DNA of 64,000 nt from Marvinbryantia formatexigens (GCA_021771035.1 JAETPU010000009.1:1-64000); one strand, 5' to 3'; numbered from the stretch's first letter, positions 51,365-60,511 are shown. A program made the numbers and translations. Notes: a model not told the origin generated them from the letters alone.

Positions 51365-52297
51365 TTGATCTATGATACCGTGTTACAAGCCGTCGGCAAT
51401 ACCCCCCTTATCCGCCTGCAGCGCCTGTGCTCGCAGGAGGACGCCGAGGTTTTAGTAAAATATGAGGGAGTCAACATCGGGGGCTCCATCAAAACCCGGG
51501 TGGCCTACAATATGCTGGAGCAGGCCCGCCAAAAAGGGCTCATCCACAAGGACACCATCATTGTGGAGCCCACCAGCGGTAACCAGGGGATCGGCATTGC
51601 CCTGGTTGGGGCGGTGTGCGGGTACCGGGTACGCATCATCATGCCGGATTCCGTCAGCGAGGAACGCCGGAAGCTGGTGGAGCAATACGGCGCACAGGTG
51701 GTCCTCGTACACGACGACGGGGATATCGGGGAGTGTATTGCCAACTGTATGGCCACCGCCGAGCGCATGGCCAGGGAGGATAAAAACGTGTTTATCCCCC
51801 AGCAGTTTGTAAATCCGGATAACCCGCAGATTCACCGTTTGCAGACAGCCAGGGAGATCCTGCGGGATGTAGACGGGCCCATCGACGGCTTCTGCTCCGG
51901 GGTGGGAACCGGCGGAACCATCACCGGCGTGGGGGAGGAACTGCGCCGTGCGAATCCCCAGATTGAAATTTGGGCCGTGGAGCCGGAGCACGCGGCAATC
52001 CTCTCTGGCGGCAGCATCGGCACGCATTTGCAGATGGGAATCGGCGATGGGCTGGTGCCCGAAAACCTGAATACCCAGATCTACAGCCAGATCTGTATCG
52101 TTTCCGACGAGGAGGCCTTGGAGACTTCCCGCCGCCTTGCCCGGGAGGAGGGGCTGTTGTGCGGGATTTCCAGCGGCTCCAATGTGGCGGCCGCGCTCAA
52201 ATTGGCTCGCAAGCTGGGGCCCGGCAAACGGGTTGTCACAATCCTTCCGGACACCGGTGAACGCTATTTCAGCACGCCGCTGTTCGGGAGGGAGTAA
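51365..52297 (+). CDS. Cysteine synthase-family PLP enzyme, divergent
   Basis: This 310-residue fold type II PLP enzyme closely follows O-acetylserine sulfhydrylase: AVGNTPLIRLQ, PLP lysine in NIGGSIKTR, EPTSGNQGIG, phosphate-binding loop GVGTGGTITGVGE and C-terminal GISSGSNVAA. Compared with canonical CysK, NPGGSxKDR is NIGGSIKTR and SGNTG is SGNQG, so both the PLP-lysine loop and substrate loop are altered. Function could be cysteine synthesis or another beta-replacement. Start is TTG 51365 (GGAGAGGAG upstream). corA starts 3 nt after the stop. Confidence 0.85.
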   Translation: MIYDTVLQAVGNTPLIRLQRLCSQEDAEVLVKYEGVNIGGSIKTRVAYNMLEQARQKGLIHKDTIIVEPTSGNQGIGIALVGAVCGYRVRIIMPDSVSEERRKLVEQYGAQVVLVHDDGDIGECIANCMATAERMAREDKNVFIPQQFVNPDNPQIHRLQTAREILRDVDGPIDGFCSGVGTGGTITGVGEELRRANPQIEIWAVEPEHAAILSGGSIGTHLQMGIGDGLVPENLNTQIYSQICIVSDEEALETSRRLAREEGLLCGISSGSNVAAALKLARKLGPGKRVVTILPDTGERYFSTPLFGRE

Positions 52298-52300
52298 ATC

Positions 52301-53224
52301 ATGGCCAGCCAGGACAGTATGCTCTATATGCTGCGGGACGCCCAGCTCATTGCGCTCAAGCAGGAGCCGGATAAGTCCGACTGCCTTATCCGGCTGTGTA
52401 CGCTGGAGGATCCCAAGGCGCGCCCCCTGTGTTTATCCCACAAGGCCTGGCGCGCCGCCTGCGAAAACCCGGCCATCCGCTTTGAGAGCCGGGAGCAGGG
52501 GGATTTGCTCTTCCTGCGGTATCATGCGTCCTCCCATGGGCAGGAGGGGGCGTCCCAGGTTGTTTTTGCGTTTTCCCCGGGGGAAATTGCCATATTCTGT
52601 GCAGCCCCTCAGAGATTTTTCGGCCTGCTGGAAGAGTTATCCCGGGAGGGCGGCGACTGGAATGTCCCCCGGCTGCTCTACCATCTGCTGGAGGTTTTCA
52701 TCCGGCATGACAGCCAACGCCTGGACCGTCTGGAGAACCGGCTTGAGGCCATGGAGGACGCGGTCATCGAGGGGAAGGATCACCGGGACTGTGTGCGCAG
52801 CATGATCGCCATGCGCCGCAGGCTGTTCGCCCTAAAACGGTACTATGAACAGATGGCGGACGCGTTCTCCGGGCTGCTGCTCAATGACAGCGGCCTTTTG
52901 GAGGACGGCTGCGCCAAATATCTGCGCATCCTGACGGATCGCATCACCAGGCTGCACAGCCGCGTTATGGAGCTTCAGGACTATGTGACTGAAATCCGGG
53001 AGGCCTACCAGTCCCAGGTGGACATCAGCCTGAACCGGACCATGAAGTTCTTTACGGTCATTACGACAATTTTTCTGCCCCTGTCCCTGATTGCGGGCTG
53101 GTATGGCATGAATTTCGATATGCCTGAGTATCATCTGCCCTTCGCCTATCCGGCGCTCATTGGAATCAGCCTGCTGGTGGTGGGGCTTACCGTCTTTATT
53201 TTCCGCAAAAAGAAATGGTTCTAG
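52301..53224 (+). CDS. CorA-family magnesium/divalent cation channel
   Basis: This 307-residue membrane protein has a large N-terminal cytoplasmic domain, a long coiled stalk helix (about 140-245), TM1 ending in the selectivity signature YGMNFDMPE and TM2 followed by the basic tail FRKKKWF. These are the defining CorA features. Homopentamers move Mg2+ and related ions. Coupled to the cysteine-synthase-like gene, although no functional link is obvious. Confidence 0.94.
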   Translation: MASQDSMLYMLRDAQLIALKQEPDKSDCLIRLCTLEDPKARPLCLSHKAWRAACENPAIRFESREQGDLLFLRYHASSHGQEGASQVVFAFSPGEIAIFCAAPQRFFGLLEELSREGGDWNVPRLLYHLLEVFIRHDSQRLDRLENRLEAMEDAVIEGKDHRDCVRSMIAMRRRLFALKRYYEQMADAFSGLLLNDSGLLEDGCAKYLRILTDRITRLHSRVMELQDYVTEIREAYQSQVDISLNRTMKFFTVITTIFLPLSLIAGWYGMNFDMPEYHLPFAYPALIGISLLVVGLTVFIFRKKKWF

Positions 53225-53627
53225 CCTGGCCTGTTCCCACAAAGCTCAGACCGCCCGGCAAGCAGGGCTAGGCCCATCGGCCCCGCCGGGAACAGATGCC
53301 TGCCGCGGCAAGGTTCCCGGAAAACCGGAATTCTCAAGCTCCCCATGGAGGCATCACGCGGACAGGCGCTATCAGATAAGACGCACCGCGAATTCAGGAA
53401 TTCAGCCTCTGTATCTGCCGCCCTATTCCCTACAGGTGGGATTTCTTGTGTTGCTTGGCCGCGGGAATCCAAAATATTCGGCTTCCCGGCTCAATGCCCG
53501 CGCAGACATCTCGCTGTTTTCCCGGAAATCCGGCGCTGAGCCGCGCCTCAATACCGAAAAACCGGACATCCTGTGCCATAGCACCAGGATGTCCGGTTTT
53601 TTCATCGAAAGACAGGGGCGGCGGGGC
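53225..53627 (+). other. 403-bp convergent intergenic region
   Basis: Holds the bidirectional terminator at 53557-53601 and nothing else recognisable; open frames here lack ribosome-binding sites. Confidence 0.6.
53557..53601. terminator. Bidirectional terminator between corA and gatD
   Basis: A 17-bp perfect stem (53557-53573 with 53585-53601) bears T runs on both strands. It serves the convergent corA and murT-gatD transcripts. Confidence 0.93.
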
Positions 53628-54344
53628 TCAGTCCTCTTTCCTCAGGAATTCTTCCAGGGTGAAGCGCAGGGCCTTTTCCTCCAGGGAATCGTCATAGTCC
53701 ACGAAGTTTTCGCCCAGAATCTGTTTTAAAAATGCCTTCGCCAGCGCCGGATTCTTCACCAGTACCGGGCCCAGCATCCACGTTCCGTAGAATCCATCCT
53801 GAATTCTACCTTCCGTATTCTCTGGGAAGTCCTGAGAGAGCGTTGTCTCATGCAGGCAGAACATGGGCACCCGCGCGGCCTCGCTGCTCAGCTTGGCAGT
53901 CCGGTTGACAAAGCCATAGCACAGCGCGTGGCTGTCCCAGCACATCTGCGCCACAAAATCATGGGTATCCACCTCGCCGGTCTCCTGGGCGGTATAGTCG
54001 AACAGGCCCACGCATTCCTGGCCGTCAAAGCTTTTCCCAAAGAGCACCTGGGCGCTTCCGGTGGCAAGCATCCTGCCGCCGTCCTCCAAATAGGCCTTCA
54101 GGGCATCCCGGTACTGTACCAGGTGTTTGGCTGCCGCCATGAGGTTTTTATACTTTCCGGGGCCCAGGTACACAAGGTCGTACCCCGCAAATTCCAGCGT
54201 ATCCCCGATGCTTTTTTTCTCAATGACACAGGTGTGCCCCATTCCCTGGATGCGGCGCTCCAATAGCAGCAGGTTTCCGGAATCGCCGTACAGGTCCAGC
54301 AGATCGTCGTAAAGCCAAAGAATTTTTACCGTCACTTCACTCAT
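53628..54344 (-). CDS. GatD-like amidotransferase subunit lacking catalytic Cys and His
   Basis: This 238-residue class I glutamine amidotransferase-fold protein is partnered with MurT. The MurT-GatD complex normally amidates the D-Glu of lipid II using ammonia from glutamine. Here the nucleophile elbow reads LATGSAQVLFG, with G96 where GatD has Cys (C94 in S. aureus), and YGTWMLGPVLVKNP has L191 where the catalytic His (H189) is expected. Both codons are clear in the sequence. Glutaminase activity is therefore unlikely; the protein may be structural or the complex may use free ammonia. The frame is otherwise intact. The start overlaps the murT stop by 4 bp. Confidence 0.88.
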   Translation of the reverse strand: MSEVTVKILWLYDDLLDLYGDSGNLLLLERRIQGMGHTCVIEKKSIGDTLEFAGYDLVYLGPGKYKNLMAAAKHLVQYRDALKAYLEDGGRMLATGSAQVLFGKSFDGQECVGLFDYTAQETGEVDTHDFVAQMCWDSHALCYGFVNRTAKLSSEAARVPMFCLHETTLSQDFPENTEGRIQDGFYGTWMLGPVLVKNPALAKAFLKQILGENFVDYDDSLEEKALRFTLEEFLRKED

Positions 54345-55648
54345 TTCGTGATCACCTCCAGCACTGCCTTGGCATCATAGAGCTCTGTCAAAATACAGAT
54401 TGTCCCCGTTGTCTGTTCCATCACCGGGCGCAGCTTGCCCAGATCCCGCTCCACCTGAATCTGTTCAGGAGTAAACCCGCCCAGGGACAGGCGCACCGCC
54501 AAATCATAGGCGCGGGGGCCGGTGCACACAACGCTGGAGACCTCCTTTTGCAGCCGCTCAAAGCTGATGTCGTACAGCCAGGTGGTATCCCGGTTATTGG
54601 TGTGGTTGATATTTCCCACATAGACCACCACCGTTTTGTCCCCCTTGAGATCCAGCACATGGGAGATGGATTGGTCAAAGGACACCGGGTTTTGGTTTTT
54701 GGAGAGAATCATGACGGCGCGCCGGGAGCCCACCATCATCTCGTCATAGCGTTCCTTCATCAGTCTAAACCGGGACAGGGCCGTGCAGGCGTCCACAGCC
54801 TTGATGCCCAGTTCACAGCAGGCGCTCAGGGCCCCTGCCATATTGAAAATATTAAAGACGCTGCGATACTCTGTGTGAACCCGGCTGCCGTTAAAGAGCA
54901 TATCCCCCTGCTCCAAATCCACATCGGTAATCTGATAGGCGGTTTTGGGATTGGTATAGCCGCAGCCGGAGCACGTATAGGCGCCGATATGGTTATAGTG
55001 GAAGAAAGAATACTGCATCTTATGGTAACACTTGGGGCACACCTTGGCGTCATGGGTGATATTGAGGCTCTCCCCAGTGGAGTGGCTGGTTCTGTCCACC
55101 CCATAATAGACCCGCTCATTTTCCGGCGACAGATTGGCGCTGATGGGATCGTTGGCATTGAGAATCAGCTTGACTGAGGGTTTAATGGCCTCCTGCAGCT
55201 TTTCTATAATCACGTCCACATTTCCGTTACGGGTGAGCTGATCCCGGAAAAGATTGGTCACCAGCATATAGTCCGGAGAAAAATCCCGGAAAATCAGGCG
55301 GGAATACCGCTCGTCCACTTCCAGGACCACAAAGTCGTGGGGGACCCTTCCCCCAAAATTACTGTGGGTGAGCAGCGTTGTGGCCACGCCGCCCAGCAGG
55401 TTGGAGCCTTTGGCATTGTGGGCGACGCTCTTCCCATTTTCCCGAAGAATAAAGGCCACCATATTGGAGGTACTGGTTTTTCCATTGGAGCCTGTCACCG
55501 CCAGCACCTTTCCGTCGAATTGGAAATGCCGGAACAAATCGGGACAAATCTTCAGCGCCAATTCGCCCGGCAGGTTGGTGGCGCGGCTGGTAACCTTGCC
55601 CAGCAGCCCCACTAGCTTTCCCACCAGCATCGCCAGTGTAAATCTCAT
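54341..55648 (-). CDS. murT: MurT-like Mur ligase (lipid II isoglutaminyl synthase subunit)
   Basis: This 435-residue Mur ligase-family protein starts at ATG 55648 (GGGGAG upstream). The ATP loop is VTGSNGKTSTSN (about 52-63). The MurT-specific zinc ribbon is CPKCYHKMQY then CSGCGYTNP, inserted in the central domain. The C-terminal domain holds YVGNINHTNNRDTTWLYDISFE, with an Asp that fits the proposed MurT triad. Known role: amidation of lipid II D-glutamate at the membrane. Its partner here is an apparently inactive GatD. Confidence 0.9.
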   Translation of the reverse strand: MRFTLAMLVGKLVGLLGKVTSRATNLPGELALKICPDLFRHFQFDGKVLAVTGSNGKTSTSNMVAFILRENGKSVAHNAKGSNLLGGVATTLLTHSNFGGRVPHDFVVLEVDERYSRLIFRDFSPDYMLVTNLFRDQLTRNGNVDVIIEKLQEAIKPSVKLILNANDPISANLSPENERVYYGVDRTSHSTGESLNITHDAKVCPKCYHKMQYSFFHYNHIGAYTCSGCGYTNPKTAYQITDVDLEQGDMLFNGSRVHTEYRSVFNIFNMAGALSACCELGIKAVDACTALSRFRLMKERYDEMMVGSRRAVMILSKNQNPVSFDQSISHVLDLKGDKTVVVYVGNINHTNNRDTTWLYDISFERLQKEVSSVVCTGPRAYDLAVRLSLGGFTPEQIQVERDLGKLRPVMEQTTGTICILTELYDAKAVLEVITK

Positions 55649-56068
55649 TTCAATACTCCCCTTCAATGTCTGTTTTCTGTTTTATCGCCACAAAATTCTA
55701 CCACTTATCGGCCACGGTGAGGCAAAGGCCCGCCGTGGCCCGCACAGTGGGAAACAGTTTAAACCCTGTTTGAATCGCCGATTTCGCTGCAACAAAAACG
55801 CGCGGCGCCATACGGCGGCTGAACGTTAAGTTATGAAAAGTGTGCACTGCAATTTACATTCCTATGCGTTTTGCACGGTGCGCCCGGCATCCTCCGCGCT
55901 GCGTCCATGTACCGCAGGCCCCGGCTTACCGGAAAACCCGCCGCGCGGCGGCTGGCTAACCTGCCAAACAGTACGGAAACCGCCGGGAGCCCGCCCAGCC
56001 GGGATGTTTTGCGGTTTGGCTTTGCCAAACACCGGCCATACCTTCAGGCCGGTGAGCGAAACTCCCAG

Positions 56069-56117
56069 ATATTCGCACCTTGTGCGAATATTATACCACA
56101 TCCCAAGCGGCTTGCAA
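56069..56117 (-). promoter_or_regulatory. Promoter with operator palindrome upstream of murT
   Basis: Minus-strand TTGCAA (56112-56117), 16 nt, TATAAT (56090-56095). A perfect 10-bp inverted repeat with a 3-nt centre (56069-56078 and 56082-56091; ATATTCGCAC/GTGCGAATAT) covers the end of the -10 and the start site. This is the position of a repressor operator. It does not match the GAAC-N4-GTTC LexA box. Confidence 0.7.
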
Positions 56118-56630
56118 ATGAAGAGCGACAGGTTTCCACAAATCTTTTGGTGTCCAGGCCCTTTTTCTCCCCCTATCCCCTTGAATCCTCACGGAAAAGC
56201 GTCGGCCTACCGGATCCTCCATTCCATAAGACGGACTCGGATGCCGGTTTTTACTAAACTATACGTGCGCGGCGGACAGATCCTCAGTTTGGAACATCCC
56301 CATCATAGCGGGCAGTATTCTTCCTCAGCGCCTGTGTTGTTTTTACCTGGATTGACTCAATGCCTTTTGGCGGGCCTTTCCGTTTTATGCTGTACGGTTC
56401 CGCACATCCTGTATCATCCATATTTGTTTCAACAAAATGTCCCAAATCCCGCAGTAGCCCCCGCCCTGCCATGTGACTCTCCTCACCAAAGCGCAGACAC
56501 GCAGCGAGGATGCAAGGCTCCTGTTCCCACCCTGTCTGCCGAAAATCCTATTTTCAAACACAGGAATTTGACGACAAAGCAGACTTTCTGCCGGATTCAG
56601 AGAGAATCCAAGATTTTTTGAAAAAATAGG

Positions 56631-56659
56631 TTGCAAAAGGTATACAAATATGGTATATT
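56631..56659 (+). promoter_or_regulatory. Promoter of reverse rubrerythrin
   Basis: TTGCAA (56631-56636), 17 nt, TATATT (56654-56659), about 60 nt before the ATG. Confidence 0.72.
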
Positions 56660-56720
56660 AGTCTCGAACACGACAGGCGCGTATATCGGCGCCGCTGAAA
56701 TGACGAAGGAGGATAACAAT

Positions 56721-57269
56721 ATGAAGACTTTTGTTTGCAGCATCTGTGGGTATGTTTATGTTGGTGAATCCGCTCCTGAGGCATGTCCTCAGTGTAAAGC
56801 TCCGGCTTCTAAATTTGTTGAGCAGTCCGATTCCGCAATGAAATGGGCCGATGAGCACCGCGTGGGTGTGGCTGAGGGCGTAGACGCTGAGATCTACGAG
56901 GGCCTGCAGATGAACTTCACCGGTGAATGCACCGAGGTTGGAATGTATCTGGCAATGGCTCGCGTTGCCGACCGTGAGGGGTATCCTGAGGTTGCAGAGT
57001 TCTACCGCCGGGCTGCCTTTGAGGAAGCCGAGCACGCCGCAAAGTTTGCAGAGCTGCTGGGTGAGGTTGTGACCTCCAGCACCAAGAAGAACCTGGAACT
57101 GCGTGTTGCCGCTGAGAACGGCGCCTGCGAGGGCAAGAAGAAGATTGCTACCCGCGCCAAGGAGCTGGGCTTGGATGCCATCCACGACACCGTCCACGAG
57201 ATGGCCAAGGACGAGGCACGTCACGGCTGCGGCTTTGCCGGTCTGTTGAAGAGATATTTCGGCGAATAA
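56721..57269 (+). CDS. Reverse rubrerythrin (N-terminal rubredoxin, C-terminal diiron domain)
   Basis: This 182-residue peroxide-detoxifying protein has a rubredoxin-type iron site first (C6, C9 in [11 protein letters not shown]22, C25 in CPQCKAP). A four-helix ferritin-like domain follows, with diiron ligands in [33 protein letters not shown] and [12 protein letters not shown]. Classical rubrerythrin has the opposite order. It reduces H2O2 in anaerobes. AAGGAGGATAACAAT precedes the ATG, and the codon use is unusually T-rich and regular, as in very highly expressed genes. Confidence 0.95.
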   Translation: MKTFVCSICGYVYVGESAPEACPQCKAPASKFVEQSDSAMKWADEHRVGVAEGVDAEIYEGLQMNFTGECTEVGMYLAMARVADREGYPEVAEFYRRAAFEEAEHAAKFAELLGEVVTSSTKKNLELRVAAENGACEGKKKIATRAKELGLDAIHDTVHEMAKDEARHGCGFAGLLKRYFGE

Positions 57270-57285
57270 TAATTAGAGTTTCGAT

Positions 57286-57320
57286 AAAAGCGGGAGCAGA
57301 AAAATCTGCTCCCGCTTTTT
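57286..57320 (+). terminator. Terminator of reverse rubrerythrin
   Basis: A 15-bp stem (57286-57300 with 57305-57319) with an AAAA loop. It probably also ends the convergent alpha-galactosidase transcript. Confidence 0.9.
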
Positions 57321-57391
57321 GCCGTATCACCGCGGATGATAGGGCTTCTTTTCCGGTTCCCGGCTTAGTTACACAGGCACTCCGGTTTTCC

Positions 57392-58558
57392 TCAGCGCCT
57401 GCGGTGCAGACGGAGCACCACACAATCCCGGCCGGGAACCTGCATGGTCACATTGCCGCGGAACACTCCCGCCGGCCGGTGTGCCCAGAGATCATAGGCA
57501 TCTACGGTATCGCTGAGAAGCCATCCCATACTCTCAAATCCTGCCTGCAGATAGGCGGGGGTATCCTTACGGTTAAACAGACCTACCACAACGTCTCCGC
57601 AGCTCAGGGGCTTGGCCCAGACCTCGCATTTGGACGCGTCGGCCTCCATCATTTTTTCAATTCTGCACGGAAACGCCGGGATGTTGGCCGCATCCTGGTT
57701 GACCGCCAGCAGCTCCCGGTTGAGCAGGATTTCGGCAGTCTGGGGAGTGGTATAGCGAGGATCGTGGGACATCATCAGCGGCGCGCAGATCATACACCAG
57801 AGGGAAAACTGCATCCGGTACACATTGTACCCGGCGTTGGGGCCGATTTCCTCTCCCAAATTGGAGACAGCGCCCCTGCCGTTCATCCCGGCGATGAGAA
57901 AATCCGGATCCGCATAGCAGTTGGCTCCGCTGAAGGCGGTCAGATTCATCTTCCCCAGCACGTGCATCACCGACTGGACATTTTCCCAGGTATCCCGGCT
58001 GTCCGTTCCAATCCGGTAGCTGTGCGCCCCAGTGGAGCGCACCCAGGTTTGGGAATCATCAAAGCCCCAGTTGCACATACTGTACAGAATGGGGCGGCCC
58101 GTCTCCCGCAGGGCCTGGCCCATGCGGCGGTACAAAAACTTTCCCGGCACATCTGTGGGCACATAGCAGTTGTCATACTTGAGCAAATCCACGCCCCAGT
58201 CGGCAAACTTCTGCGCGTCCTCATATTCATAGCCGTAGCTGCCCGGGTACCCGCCGCAGGTGAGCGTGCCCGCACAGGAGTAAATCCCGAATTTAAAGCC
58301 CAAACCATGCAGAAAATCCCCGAAGCTTTTGAGCCCGGAGGGGAATTTTTTCCTGTCATAGTCCACGCCGCAGCCCACGCGCCGGGTTTTCTCCTCCCAG
58401 CCGTCGTCCAGGCAGAAGTATTCATAGCCCGCCTCTAAAAAGCCCTGCTCCTTGAGCGAAACCGCAATTTCCCGCAGGGTGGCCTCGTCCAAACCGTCCA
58501 TAAAGGTATTCCAGCTGTTCCACCCCATGGGCGGAGCCTTTAAAAATATCTCCTGCAT
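57392..58558 (-). CDS. GH27 alpha-galactosidase
   Basis: This 388-residue enzyme removes terminal alpha-1,6-galactose from melibiose, raffinose-type sugars or galactomannan. Family motifs: PPMGWNSWNTF at the start, YFCLDDGWEE, nucleophile D129 in LLKYDNCY, and acid/base D186 in YRIGTDSRDTW. A short C-terminal beta domain follows. No signal peptide, so intracellular. The ATG has GAGAGGAAGGG upstream. It follows a small Cys-rich gene and may share its promoter at 59042-59070. Confidence 0.95.
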   Translation of the reverse strand: MQEIFLKAPPMGWNSWNTFMDGLDEATLREIAVSLKEQGFLEAGYEYFCLDDGWEEKTRRVGCGVDYDRKKFPSGLKSFGDFLHGLGFKFGIYSCAGTLTCGGYPGSYGYEYEDAQKFADWGVDLLKYDNCYVPTDVPGKFLYRRMGQALRETGRPILYSMCNWGFDDSQTWVRSTGAHSYRIGTDSRDTWENVQSVMHVLGKMNLTAFSGANCYADPDFLIAGMNGRGAVSNLGEEIGPNAGYNVYRMQFSLWCMICAPLMMSHDPRYTTPQTAEILLNRELLAVNQDAANIPAFPCRIEKMMEADASKCEVWAKPLSCGDVVVGLFNRKDTPAYLQAGFESMGWLLSDTVDAYDLWAHRPAGVFRGNVTMQVPGRDCVVLRLHRRR

Positions 58559-58633
58559 CGTTCTTCCCTTCCTCTCGGGCGCTGCGCTACTCCCGCGGCG
58601 CGGCGCACAGTGCGTATTTCTTCTGTCTGCCTG

Positions 58634-58897
58634 TCAGAATTGCCGGGCCCGCATTGCCGCGGCTGTACCGGCAATGGGAAACAGCGCCTTTGTTTCCTCC
58701 GAGACAGCCCCATCCTCAAGTTCTGTCACCAGCCGCGCAAAGCCGCTGTGCACCACCGCCCTGCGGCAGCGCTCACAGCAGCGTGTGCGGTAATACAGCG
58801 AAAGCTGGCGCTGCACCTCCTGCTCACAGACCGGTATGGTATCGGCGCTAAAGGTATGCTCGATTCCATCAGGTCCCGATACCGCCACATAAATCAC
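58634..58897 (-). CDS. Small Cys-rich hypothetical protein
   Basis: This 87-residue product starts at GTG 58897, 8 nt after AAGGAGG, the best site in the area. It has one visible cluster CCERCRR in LYYRTRCCERCRRAVVH, with a further Cys in IPVCEQEV, which could bind zinc. No family is recognised. A strong promoter lies about 145 nt upstream, and the alpha-galactosidase follows 75 bp later. Confidence 0.6.
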   Translation of the reverse strand: MIYVAVSGPDGIEHTFSADTIPVCEQEVQRQLSLYYRTRCCERCRRAVVHSGFARLVTELEDGAVSEETKALFPIAGTAAAMRARQF

Positions 58898-59041
58898 GCT
58901 TGCGTTCCTCCTTCTCCCCTGCCGCTTCTCCATGGCTGATTTTACGGCAATTTTTTGAGGACACCGGCAAAAGGCCGCTATTTCTGCCGCTGAGCGGTTC
59001 TCCTGCCGAAAAAAGCCATCCATACTGCCGCAATTTCGTTC

Positions 59042-59070
59042 AGGATACTCTGTGTGCCAACGCTTGTCAA
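59042..59070 (-). promoter_or_regulatory. Promoter of the Cys-rich gene and alpha-galactosidase
   Basis: Minus-strand TTGACA (59065-59070), 17 nt, TATCCT (59042-59047), the same hexamer pair as at 1392-1420. Confidence 0.75.
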
Positions 59071-59487
59071 GTCCCCGCCGCGCTTGAGGGCACAGACTCC
59101 GCCAGACCGATGCTTTTCCCACGCCCGGCGCGGGCTCACTGCGGCGCCGAACAGGGAAGTTTTGAAATTTTCGGATGAATCTCCATCCAACACGGCCCGA
59201 AGAATCCGTACGGGCAGGGACTTAATTCGGACTTGGCAGAGGTAAGACCCGGCCGCAGGATTGGCAAGGCAAACTGTGTTCACGCTCCCGCAGCCGTTCC
59301 GACAGTCCAAAGGCAATTAGCCGCCGTACTTCGGCCCTTCGGTTTGAGCCGGAGATCCGTGTTCCCCGCGCCCGATCGTTTGAGTACACCATGGAATGCA
59401 TATAACGCCATGCGGCTTACAGCCGGGCCGCTTTCCCTATTGGCGGTTGGCAAAATCAGCCGTCACCTGTGCCGAACCAAAGGCTCC

Positions 59488-59533
59488 ATAAAAAACACCC
59501 GCCGCCCCAGAACCGGGACAACGGGTGTTTTAT
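59488..59533 (-). terminator. Terminator of the LacI-controlled operon
   Basis: Arms AAAACACCCG (59522-59533 on the other strand) and CGGGTGTTTT with a GC loop, followed on the minus strand by TTTTTTATGG. Confidence 0.8.
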
Positions 59534-59545
59534 GTTCGGACGGTT

Positions 59546-60511
59546 TTATGCCCACCACATATCCGTGGCGTTTTCAAAAATCAGCACATTCTTCAAGAAG
59601 GAAATGGCCTTCTCCAGGCCCTCCTTCTGGCTCATCAGGGCGTCCTCGTGCTCGATGCTGACGGCGCCGTCATAGCCCACGGTCTTGAGAGCGCTGATAA
59701 TGTCCCTCCAGGTCTTTTCATCGTGGCCATAGCCCACGGTGCGGAACACCCAGGAGCGGTTCATCAAATCCCCATAGTCATGGGTATCCAAGACGCCGTT
59801 AATGGGGGTCTGATAGGGGTTGACGGCGGTATCCTTGGCGTGGAAATGATAGATGGCATCGCCCAGCTCATAGATAACCTTGACCGGATCCATCCCCTGC
59901 CAGAACAGGTGGCTGGGATCCACGTTGGCGCCCAGAATAGGGCCGACCGCCTCACGCAGGCGCAGCATACTGGCGGTGTTGTAGACGCAGAAGCCGGGGT
60001 GCAGCTCAAAGGCAATCTTCTCGATGCCGTGGGCCTTGGCAAACTCGGATTTCTGCTTCCAATAGGGGATGAGCACCTCATTCCACTGGTAATCCAGCAC
60101 CTCCAAATAATCCGGCGGCCAGGCACAGGTCACCCAGTTGGGGAGCTTGGCTCCCTCATGATCCCCGGGGCAGCCGGAGAAGGTAACAATGGTCTTGACG
60201 CCCAGTTTCTCCGCCAGAAGAATCGTGTCGGTGAGATCGTCGTCATAGCCCTTTGCAATTTCCTTGTTGGGATGGATGGGGTTGCCGTGGCAGCTCAGCG
60301 CGCACAAGCCCATTTCATGCTTGGCAAAGGTATCCTGAAATTCCTTGAGCCTGGCTTCGTCCGCCAGAAGCTGGGCGGGGTTGCAGTGCCCCTTTCCGGG
60401 ATACCCGCCGCCGCCAATCTCCACAGTCTGCACGCCCTGTGCTTTCAGATATCCCAGGGCCTCGTCCAAGCTCATTCCATACAGCGGAACAGTCAATACT
60501 CCCAACTGCAT
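59546..60511 (-). CDS. Sugar phosphate isomerase/epimerase (TIM barrel), long form
   Basis: This 321-residue xylose isomerase-like TIM barrel belongs to the AP endonuclease 2/IolE-type superfamily. Metal-site residues appear in FELHPGFCVYN (Glu, His), GANVDPSHLFWQG (Asp, His), YHFHAKD (His) and VSIEHEDAL (Glu). Family members isomerise or epimerise sugars, inosose or hydroxypyruvate. The exact reaction is unknown; paired with a dehydrogenase, it suggests oxidation then isomerisation of a cyclitol or sugar. CTAAGGAGG precedes the ATG. It is last in the operon. Confidence 0.88.
   Translation of the reverse strand: MQLGVLTVPLYGMSLDEALGYLKAQGVQTVEIGGGGYPGKGHCNPAQLLADEARLKEFQDTFAKHEMGLCALSCHGNPIHPNKEIAKGYDDDLTDTILLAEKLGVKTIVTFSGCPGDHEGAKLPNWVTCAWPPDYLEVLDYQWNEVLIPYWKQKSEFAKAHGIEKIAFELHPGFCVYNTASMLRLREAVGPILGANVDPSHLFWQGMDPVKVIYELGDAIYHFHAKDTAVNPYQTPINGVLDTHDYGDLMNRSWVFRTVGYGHDEKTWRDIISALKTVGYDGAVSIEHEDALMSQKEGLEKAISFLKNVLIFENATDMWWA

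Larger units (their letters stand above)
55649..56720. other. 1.07-kb intergenic region between murT and reverse rubrerythrin
   Basis: No convincing gene: open frames on the plus strand lack ribosome-binding sites and have unnatural composition (many Pro, Cys, Arg). It contains a minus-strand promoter with a perfect palindrome (56069-56117), a hairpin CACCGGCC/GGCCGGTG (56030-56054) and the rubrerythrin promoter. A minus-strand transcript from 56085 would give murT a leader of about 435 nt or encode a non-coding RNA. Confidence 0.6.
58898..59545 (-). other. 648-bp intergenic region
   Basis: Contains the promoter at 59042-59070 and the terminator at 59488-59533. The rest (59071-59487) shows no gene and no long repeat. 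Confidence 0.6.

Noticed and set aside
56069..56091. LexA (SOS) box
   Set aside because: The palindrome does not contain the GAAC-N4-GTTC pattern of Gram-positive LexA sites.
55833..56621. 262-codon plus-strand open frame before rubrerythrin
   Set aside because: No ribosome-binding site, odd composition rich in Pro, Cys and Arg, and it covers a promoter, a palindrome and hairpins.
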